A stretch of 10,776 bases of DNA from an uncultured Clostridium sp. (GTDB lineage: Bacteria > Bacillota > Clostridia > TANB77 > CAG-508), in assembly GCA_946497585.1 (NCBI GenBank), contig CAMMLF010000055.1, positions 1-10,776 of the forward strand. The letters run 5' to 3'. How positions within the stretch are numbered: position 1 is the first letter of the stretch; each line of letters opens with the position of its first letter. The notes under the pieces were generated by a model that saw only the letters and a list, made by a program, of their open reading frames with translations, did not search any database and was not told the origin of the DNA. This document shows, piece by piece, positions 5,625 through 10,776 of this stretch. Both the position numbers and the translations under genes were made by a program.

Positions 5625-6550
5625 CTTTACTAATAGGTTTACCAGGAAGTGGAAAAAGTACTTATTTAAAAAAATATGAATATAACAGAATTGTTTGTGG
5701 TTTTGGACCACGAATTCTTTCTTCTGATAATTTAAGAAAGTTTCTTTTTAAAGATGAAAATGACCAAACTCATAATGAAGAACTTTTTGATTATATAAAA
5801 GAAAGCGCAGTAAAACTTCTTGAAAGAGGATATGATGTAATTATTGATGCAACAAATATCACTCGTAAAAACAGACAATCTATTGTAAATTATGTAGAAA
5901 ATAAAATAACTGGTTATTTAGATTGGTGTAGTGTAAAATATATCGTATTTGCTACTCCTTATTATCAATGTTTAATAAATAATAGAAAGAGAGAAAGACA
6001 AGTACCAGAAGAAGTGATTAAAAGAATGTATAAAAATTTTGAATTTCCTACTTATAATGAAGTTTATAATTGTAATATAAAAATAATTTACCCTTTTAAA
6101 TTAGATAAAGAAATATATGGACAAGAACATCCATATCAAAAGTTAATGAAAATTAAACACGACACTCCTTATCATAAGTATACAATAGGAGAACATATAG
6201 AAAAAACATATGATATTATGAAAATTTTATCTAATGATAAAGTTATGTTGAAGGCGGCGGAATTACACGATATAGGGAAGCCTTTTGTTAAAGAATGGAA
6301 AGAGGATGGTTCTCGCGCCAGATTTTTAAATCACGCCAATGTTGGTAGTTATGAAGCAATGTTCTATGGAAAAATGGCAAAATTTACAGAAGAAGAAATA
6401 ATAGAACTTTGCAATTTAATTCAATTCCATATGAGAATTTGGGATTGTAAAGATAATGAAAAAGCTACTAATAAATTAAGAAATATTATAAGTAGTTCTT
6501 TATATTATAAATTGTTAATGTTAAATATAGCAGATAGGGAGGCTCATTAA
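5609..6550 (+). CDS. Polynucleotide kinase-like / HD-domain phosphohydrolase fusion
   Basis: 313 aa with two domains. The N-terminal P-loop kinase (about 4-165) has Walker A GLPGSGKST (10-18), SSDNLR (38-43; D40 and R43 match the substrate-binding Asp/Arg of T4 Pnk-type kinases), VIIDATN (78-83) and an Arg-rich lid NRKRERQVPEEVI (125-137). This fits a 5'-OH polynucleotide kinase. The C-terminal HD domain (about 175-313) has GEH (H196), AAELHDIGKP (H220-D221), NHANVGSYEA (H242), IQFHMRIWD (H274) and IADRE (D309), a complete-looking metal-binding set. HD domains in such fusions can act as 2',3'-phosphoesterases, the healing partner of the kinase, as in bacterial HD-Pnk. GGAG at 5597-5600 precedes ATG 5609. 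Its stop overlaps the next start (TAATG). The substrate (RNA or DNA) is not shown by the sequence. Confidence 0.85.
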   Translation: MAGNLTLLIGLPGSGKSTYLKKYEYNRIVCGFGPRILSSDNLRKFLFKDENDQTHNEELFDYIKESAVKLLERGYDVIIDATNITRKNRQSIVNYVENKITGYLDWCSVKYIVFATPYYQCLINNRKRERQVPEEVIKRMYKNFEFPTYNEVYNCNIKIIYPFKLDKEIYGQEHPYQKLMKIKHDTPYHKYTIGEHIEKTYDIMKILSNDKVMLKAAELHDIGKPFVKEWKEDGSRARFLNHANVGSYEAMFYGKMAKFTEEEIIELCNLIQFHMRIWDCKDNEKATNKLRNIISSSLYYKLLMLNIADREAH

Positions 6551-6900
6551 TGAATATTAGTGATTTTAGAGATAATATTGTAAATAAAGTAGAAGAAAAT
6601 AAGAGATTAGAACAATTTAAAAATTATATTTCTAAAAATTGTATGAGAGATGAAGAATTAAAAGTTTCAATTAGTTCTTTTAAAAAAAGTATAAAATTAC
6701 CTTCACAAACAGTTAATAAAATTATACAGAAAATTATAGAAGATAATGAGAAATTAATTGATTTATATTTAAGATATTCTTTTGAAGTAAAACCACAAAA
6801 GGAAGAAAATACTTTTGAACAAGTGAAGAAAAGTATGGAAAATGCAAATAAAGTGATGGCAAAAGCTGGAGAACAATTAAAAAATATGAAAGGAGATTAA
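6550..6900 (+). CDS. 116-aa helical protein of unknown function
   Basis: Coupled to the Pnk-HD gene by a TAATG overlap, with AGGGAGG at 6536-6542 as its binding site; the next gene starts 1 nt after its stop. The product is Lys/Glu rich, predicted mostly helical, with no membrane segment. SSFKKSIKLPSQTVNKIIQK (about 42-61) could be a helix-turn-helix-like or simple helical hairpin. The C-terminal part (about 88-112, FEQVKKSMENANKVMAKAGE) looks like an amphipathic or coiled-coil helix. No known domain is recognised. Its position between two nucleic-acid enzymes suggests an accessory role, by inference only. Confidence 0.8.
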   Translation: MNISDFRDNIVNKVEENKRLEQFKNYISKNCMRDEELKVSISSFKKSIKLPSQTVNKIIQKIIEDNEKLIDLYLRYSFEVKPQKEENTFEQVKKSMENANKVMAKAGEQLKNMKGD

Positions 6901-6901
6901 A

Positions 6902-7735
6902 ATGGAAAAAACAGTAAGAGGAAATATGTTAAGTGCGGCGGTTTTAGAAAGTGTTAATACAGTTCAAAATTTAGGTTATACAGTATTGTATGCTGCAAAT
7001 TATGGTTCTCATAATTATAATTTAGATATTTATAATGAAGAATATAGTTCAGATATAGATACAAAAGTTATTATTTTACCTACTTTGGAAGAATTAGTTA
7101 GAAACTCAAAACCAGTTTCAACAACCATTGAAATTAGTACTGGACAATGTGATATTAAAGATATTCGTGCTTTTATTCAAACGTTACTAAAAGCTAATAT
7201 ACAGTTTTTAGAAGTTTTAAAAGCTGAAAGTTATTGGATAAATTTTGATTATATTGAAGATTTTAAATGGTTTATTGACAATTTAGATGAATTGATAAAA
7301 GGAAATAAACCACAGTTATTAAAATCAATTTATGGTATGAGTTTAGAAAAGAAAAAAGCATTGTGTCATCCTTATCCAACTATAAAATGGAAAATTGACA
7401 AATATGGATATGATGGAAAACAATTACATCATATTATGAGATTGAAAAATTTTATAGACAGATATTTTTATGGTTCTGAAAATTTTAAAAATGCAATTAG
7501 ATTTAAAAACGATACATTAGAAAAAGAACAGTTAATAGAAGCAAAATTAAATCATTATCTATTGAAGGCGGCGCAAGACTTTGCTGAAATGTATTGTAAT
7601 ATTATTGAAAAAGATACTAGAAAGTTGATGGATAATTTAACACAAAATAATGAAATTAAAGAAGAATATTTAAAAAAATCTCAAGAAATTATTATAAAGA
7701 ATATTAAAAATAAAATACTGGAGGAAAATAAATGA
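6902..7735 (+). CDS. Pol-beta superfamily nucleotidyltransferase (RlaP/YcgL-like candidate)
   Basis: 277 aa. The N-terminal half has the nucleotidyltransferase signature: ANYGSHNYNL (32-41), then SSDIDTKVIIL (49-59), giving the GS loop and the paired metal-binding D51 and D53. A third acid is probably in GQCDIKDIRAF (D84 or D87). The rest (about 88-277) is helical with conserved-looking SIYGMS, KWKIDKYGYDGKQLHHIMRL and a Lys/Glu-rich end. Enzymes of this superfamily transfer a nucleotide to nucleic acid, protein or small molecules; the RlaP branch is known to accompany RNA ligases. GGAG at 6892-6895 precedes ATG 6902. The stop overlaps the next start by 4 nt (ATGA). The superfamily is clear; the branch and the substrate are inferred from context. 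Confidence 0.8.
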   Translation: MEKTVRGNMLSAAVLESVNTVQNLGYTVLYAANYGSHNYNLDIYNEEYSSDIDTKVIILPTLEELVRNSKPVSTTIEISTGQCDIKDIRAFIQTLLKANIQFLEVLKAESYWINFDYIEDFKWFIDNLDELIKGNKPQLLKSIYGMSLEKKKALCHPYPTIKWKIDKYGYDGKQLHHIMRLKNFIDRYFYGSENFKNAIRFKNDTLEKEQLIEAKLNHYLLKAAQDFAEMYCNIIEKDTRKLMDNLTQNNEIKEEYLKKSQEIIIKNIKNKILEENK

Positions 7736-8283
7736 TTTTAGTTGGCATATCTGGAAAAGCTGAAAGTGGAAAAACCACTTTCGCTAATCTTTTAAAAGAA
7801 AATTTTAAAGAAAAAGGACAAAAAGTAATGTTAATTAACTATGGTGATATGGTAAAATATATTGCTTGTCAATATTATAATTGGTCAGGTAATAAAGATG
7901 AAGAGGGTAGAACATTATTACAAAAAATAGGAAGTGAACGAGGCCGCAATATAGATTCTCTTATATGGATACAAATGGTTGAAAAAATAATTAATATTTG
8001 TTCTCGTGATTATGATATTGCAATAATAGCTGATTGTCGTTTTCCTAATGAGTTAGATTATTGGAACACTAATAACAAAAGAATAGTAAAAATTCGTATA
8101 GAAAGACCATATCATGAAAGTCGTTTAACAAACAAACAAAAATTACATATTAGTGAAACAGCGCTAGACAACTATAATGGTTTTGATATGACTATTGTAA
8201 ACACCAGTTTAGATGAACTTAAAGAACAGAGTAAAGAAATTGCTAATAGTATTCTTCTTGTAAGAAATTTGATTTCTTTCTAA
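7732..8283 (+). CDS. Deoxynucleoside monophosphate kinase
   Basis: 183 aa. Transfers phosphate from ATP to dNMPs, supplying dNDPs for phage DNA synthesis. Walker A GKAESGKTT is at 8-16. Other features typical of the phage dNMP kinase family are NYGDMVK (36-42), KIGSERGRNIDSLIW (65-79), ADCRFPNELDYW (100-111), RIERP (122-126) and HISETALDNY (139-148). GGAGG in ACTGGAGGAAAATAA precedes ATG 7732, and the gene is coupled to the nucleotidyltransferase by ATGA. Its last codons contain the -35 element of the ligase promoter. The specificity among bases cannot be read from the sequence. Confidence 0.9.
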   Translation: MILVGISGKAESGKTTFANLLKENFKEKGQKVMLINYGDMVKYIACQYYNWSGNKDEEGRTLLQKIGSERGRNIDSLIWIQMVEKIINICSRDYDIAIIADCRFPNELDYWNTNNKRIVKIRIERPYHESRLTNKQKLHISETALDNYNGFDMTIVNTSLDELKEQSKEIANSILLVRNLISF

Positions 8284-8297
8284 AAATATGATATAAT
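8269..8297 (+). promoter_or_regulatory. Sigma-A-type promoter with extended -10 for the ligase gene
   Basis: TTGATT (-35, 8269-8274) lies inside the dNMP kinase coding end, followed by a 17-nt spacer and TATAAT (-10, 8292-8297) preceded by TGA (extended -10). Transcription would start near 8304, giving a leader of about 24 nt. Same design as the promoters at 4919 and 9669. Confidence 0.85.
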
Positions 8298-8315
8298 TAT
8301 ATTATAAAAATATGA
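8281..8315 (+). repeat. 11-nt direct repeats and palindrome around the ligase promoter -10
   Basis: TAAAAATATGA occurs at 8281-8291 and again at 8305-8315, 24 nt apart, one copy just before the -10 and the other at the start of the transcript. Between them ATATAATTATAT (8291-8302) is a perfect palindrome containing the -10. This could be an operator, though AT-rich sequence makes such matches likelier by chance. Confidence 0.4.
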
Positions 8316-8327
8316 AAGGAGAATGTT

Positions 8328-9449
8328 ATGATAAATTTATTTGAATTAAAACCAGAAAAAGTATATGGTTTAAAAGCTAACGAACAATTAAAAGAACAAA
8401 AAATAAAAACACATATAGAAACAAATAATTATGTAGCGTCTTTAAAAAAAGATGGTCAATATCATAGATATGTAAATTATAACGGTGAAGTAAAAATGCA
8501 AACAAGAGGTACAAGTGTAAAAACTGGAACTTATGGAGAAGTTCAAGAGAAAGTACCTCATTTAATGGAATATTTAGATAGAGTTGTTCCAAAAAATTCT
8601 TTAATAATTGGAGAATTATATAGACCGGGTTGGAATACTAATGATGTTGGAAGTATTTTAAGATGCTTACCTCCAAAAGCAATAGCAAGACAAAAGGAAA
8701 ATCCTTTAATTTTTTATATTCACGATGTTTGGTTTTATAATGGAGAAGATTTTATGGTAAAAACTAAAACAGAAAGAATAGCAAAATTAAAGAAAATTCA
8801 AGAAGAATGGATACACAATTATGGAATGATTAGTGAAATTGAATTTGCTTCTTATGTAGATACAGTAGAAGGCATAAACAAACTTATTGAATATGCTTTT
8901 GAAGAAGATGAAGAAGGAGTAGTTTTAACATTAAAAAATTCTATTGTTAATCCTGGCGCTAGAACTGCTTGGAAAACTTTAAAAATTAAAAAAGAATTAC
9001 AAGATGAAGCTGATGTATTTTTAACTGGAAATTGTAGATTACCAGAAAAATATTATACGGGAAAAGATATTTATAATTGGGAATATTGGATGAATGATAA
9101 AACAGGAGAAATGCTACAAGGAAAACATTATAAAGATTATTTAAATGGAGCAACAATTACAGCAGTAACAAAAAACTTCTTCTATCAATGGCCAGCTTCT
9201 TTAGAAATGGCAGTTATTGATACTGAAACTAATCAACCAGTTTCTATTGGTTGGGTTAGTGGATTGACAGAAGAAATAAAAAAAGAATATGTAACAAATA
9301 GAAACTTATTTGTTAATAGAATTTGTAAAGTAACTGCAATGGAAACAACAGAAGATTACAAACTTAGACATTCAAAATTTATGGGATTTAGAGACGATAT
9401 AACAATTCAAGATTGTACTTTTGATAAAATTTTTAAGAGAGGAGAATAA
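8328..9449 (+). CDS. ATP-dependent DNA ligase
   Basis: 373 aa, close to phage T7 ligase (359 aa). Seals nicks through an enzyme-AMP intermediate. Nucleotidyltransferase motifs in order: I, KKDG (K40 as AMP acceptor, D42, G43); Ia, TRG (R60); III, LIIGELYRPG (92-101, E96); IIIa, FYIHDVW (129-135); IV, EEGVVL (195-200); V, WKTLKIKKE (215-223, K219 and K221). A C-terminal OB domain (about 270-373) contains RICKVTAMETTEDYKLRHSK and FMGFRDDI, the pattern seen in minimal viral and bacterial DNA ligases. AAAGGAG at 8315-8321 precedes ATG 8328. It has its own promoter, so it can be expressed apart from the upstream repair genes. RNA joining is not excluded, but the OB domain favours DNA. Confidence 0.93.
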   Translation: MINLFELKPEKVYGLKANEQLKEQKIKTHIETNNYVASLKKDGQYHRYVNYNGEVKMQTRGTSVKTGTYGEVQEKVPHLMEYLDRVVPKNSLIIGELYRPGWNTNDVGSILRCLPPKAIARQKENPLIFYIHDVWFYNGEDFMVKTKTERIAKLKKIQEEWIHNYGMISEIEFASYVDTVEGINKLIEYAFEEDEEGVVLTLKNSIVNPGARTAWKTLKIKKELQDEADVFLTGNCRLPEKYYTGKDIYNWEYWMNDKTGEMLQGKHYKDYLNGATITAVTKNFFYQWPASLEMAVIDTETNQPVSIGWVSGLTEEIKKEYVTNRNLFVNRICKVTAMETTEDYKLRHSKFMGFRDDITIQDCTFDKIFKRGE

Positions 9450-9451
9450 TT

Positions 9452-9634
9452 ATGGGTATAAAATATAAAATGAAAAAAGATATGTATGATAGTATTCGTT
9501 TTCCTATGTATTGGAATGAAAAAGAAAAGAAAATGATGAAAAGCAATAGAGGAATGAGTAAAAAAGAAATTTTACAATATGTAAATGACAGCTTTGGTTT
9601 ATTACAAGAAGTTACTGAAATAATTTTAATATAA
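9452..9634 (+). CDS. 60-aa basic protein of unknown function
   Basis: ATG at 9452, 2 nt after the ligase stop, with AGAGGAGAA at about 9438-9446 as binding site. The product is rich in Lys and Met in its first half (MGIKYKMKKDMYDSIRF) and has a possible amphipathic helix in KKEILQYVNDSFGLLQEV (37-54). No membrane segment and no recognised family. It shares the ligase transcript and ends directly at the terminator, so it is probably real. A small DNA-binding or ligase-accessory protein is possible but not shown. Confidence 0.7.
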   Translation: MGIKYKMKKDMYDSIRFPMYWNEKEKKMMKSNRGMSKKEILQYVNDSFGLLQEVTEIILI

Positions 9635-9635
9635 A

Positions 9636-9658
9636 ACTGGCGTGAAGCCAGTCTTTTT
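9636..9658 (+). terminator. Rho-independent terminator after the ligase operon
   Basis: 6-bp perfect stem ACTGGC/GCCAGT (9636-9641 and 9647-9652) with loop GTGAA, then CTTTTTATTTT. It starts one base after the stop codon of the 60-aa gene. The stem is short but GC-rich against an AT-rich background. Confidence 0.88.
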
Positions 9659-9668
9659 ATTTTAAAAC

Positions 9669-9697
9669 TTGATTTTTAAAAGAAAATTTGGTATAAT
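9669..9697 (+). promoter_or_regulatory. Sigma-A-type promoter with extended -10 for the topoisomerase gene
   Basis: TTGATT (9669-9674), 17-nt spacer, TATAAT (9692-9697) preceded by TGG (extended -10). It lies 10 nt after the T-run of the terminator. The leader carries AAGAATGGAGG, also found before the RNase H start. Confidence 0.88.
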
Positions 9698-9727
9698 AAA
9701 GATAAGTTAATAAGAATGGAGGAAATT

Positions 9728-10776
9728 ATGGATACAAATTATGGTATAAACGATATTGAAACTCTATCTTTTAAAGACGGTGTTAGAAAAAGAATTGCAA
9801 TGTATTTGGGTAGTGCAGATATGCAAGGAGTATATAATGCTATTCAAGAAATTATTTCTAACTCAATTGATGAATTTTATATGGGTTATGGTAAAGAAAT
9901 TAGTATTTCTTTGGATGGGAACACAGTAATAGTAAAAGATTATGCAAGAGGTGTTCCGTTTGGTAAAAAAGAAGATGGTAGCAATGTTTTAGTAGATATT
10001 TATTCTAAACCACACACTGGAGGAAAATTTAATGATAAAGTTTATAATTCAGTTGCAGGTTTAAATGGAATTGGAGCAAAAGCTACTTGTTTAAGTTCAA
10101 AAGATTTTGAAGTTACTTCTTATCGTGATGGAAAACGCGCGACCGCTGTATTTAAAAAAGGTGAATTAGTTTCTTATGAAGAAGAAAGAAGTGATAGAAA
10201 ACAAACTGGTACAACTGTAAAATTTACTCCTGATGAAGAAGTATATAATTTAGAACCTATAAAAATTAATTTTGATGTTTTATGTAATACTTGTAAAAAC
10301 TTATCTTATTTAACAAAAGGATTAAGTTTTAAATTAGAAGATTGCAAAAATTCAAAAAATATAATATATTGTGCAAAAAATGGTTTGTTAGATTTAATTT
10401 CAGATAAAGCAGAAAACCCAATACACGAGCATCCTTTCTATTATCAATTAAAAGATGGACAAAATGAAGTAGAAATAGCTTTACAATGGACAAAAGGAAA
10501 AGAAAATATTTTTGTTTTTACAAACGGTTTAGAAAATATAGAAGGTGGAACAAGTTTAACTGGTTTAAAAACAGCTATAACTCGTAACTTAAATAAAGAA
10601 TTTAGAAGAAACTTTACAGGAGAAATGGCTAGAACGGGATTGGTTGCGGCGATAGCTTGTAAAACTCCAAATCCTTCTTTTGCTAATCAAACAAAAACAA
10701 AAATTAACAATCCAGAATTAAGACAATTGGCAGATAGAGCTTTTAGTGAATATTTTAAAATATATGTAAAAAAATA
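9728..10776 (+). CDS. Type IIA topoisomerase subunit B (GyrB/ParE type), 3' end missing
   Basis: The frame is open from ATG 9728 to the window end (349 codons seen; full proteins are about 600-650 aa). GGAGG at 9718-9722 sets the start. The GHKL ATPase domain has EIISNSIDEF (41-50, catalytic E41, N45), VKDYARGVP (69-77, D71), HTGGKFND (96-103), and GLNGIGAKAT (111-120). The transducer domain has FVFTNGLENIEGGTS...GLKTAITRNLNKEF (262-292), RTGLVAAIACKTPNPSF (302-318) and QTKTK (321-325, K323 contacting ATP). It would use ATP to drive strand passage together with an A subunit, which is probably encoded downstream. The usual DNGRGIP motif reads DYARGVP here, with Gly replaced by Ala. The domain call is secure; gyrase versus topoisomerase IV activity cannot be told without the C terminus and partner. 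Confidence 0.93.
   Translation, partial: MDTNYGINDIETLSFKDGVRKRIAMYLGSADMQGVYNAIQEIISNSIDEFYMGYGKEISISLDGNTVIVKDYARGVPFGKKEDGSNVLVDIYSKPHTGGKFNDKVYNSVAGLNGIGAKATCLSSKDFEVTSYRDGKRATAVFKKGELVSYEEERSDRKQTGTTVKFTPDEEVYNLEPIKINFDVLCNTCKNLSYLTKGLSFKLEDCKNSKNIIYCAKNGLLDLISDKAENPIHEHPFYYQLKDGQNEVEIALQWTKGKENIFVFTNGLENIEGGTSLTGLKTAITRNLNKEFRRNFTGEMARTGLVAAIACKTPNPSFANQTKTKINNPELRQLADRAFSEYFKIYVKK

Noticed and set aside
8377..8592. Minus-strand open frame opposite the ligase
   Set aside because: It is Leu/His/Tyr-rich and lies across the ligase N-terminal region around catalytic motifs I and Ia.

Overview
The window looks like part of a tailed bacteriophage genome (or prophage) infecting a low-GC Gram-positive host such as a Firmicute or related gut bacterium. 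By eye it is about 30% GC. All genes lie on the + strand, tightly packed with 1-4 nt overlaps or short gaps, and most have strong GGAGG-type ribosome binding sites. TGA is used as a stop (2999-3001, 7733-7735) and tryptophan is TGG, so the standard bacterial code applies and a TGA=Trp mollicute code does not.

Left part, 1-4884 (virion and lysis side): a membrane-anchored M23 peptidoglycan endopeptidase; a 48-aa charged protein whose stop codon sits in the loop of a hairpin; a 107-aa unknown protein; a 142-aa Gly-linker fibre or adaptor protein; a 298-aa tail or head fibre protein; a 66-aa single-pass membrane protein; and a 628-aa repeat-rich tail fibre. The two large fibre proteins share an N-terminal segment, and two of the proteins share a C-terminal tag. 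The block ends in a strong rho-independent terminator (4886-4911).

Right part, 4919-10776 (nucleic-acid metabolism): a sigma-A-like promoter with an extended -10 drives RNase HI, a possible 41-aa protein with a non-canonical start, a polynucleotide kinase fused to an HD phosphohydrolase, a 116-aa unknown, a Pol-beta-superfamily nucleotidyltransferase and a deoxynucleoside monophosphate kinase. A second promoter of the same design, inside the 3' end of the kinase gene, drives an ATP-dependent DNA ligase and a 60-aa unknown, followed by a terminator. A third such promoter drives a type IIA topoisomerase B subunit (GyrB/ParE type), cut off by the window end.

The right-hand genes plausibly act together in replication and strand repair: RNase HI removes RNA from hybrids, Pnk-HD heals ends, the ligase seals nicks, dNMP kinase feeds nucleotide pools and the topoisomerase handles supercoils. 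The most interesting element is the Pnk-HD + nucleotidyltransferase + ligase set. It could be a phage nucleic-acid end-healing and sealing cassette, possibly answering host nucleases that cut RNA or DNA; this is an inference from domains and gene order.
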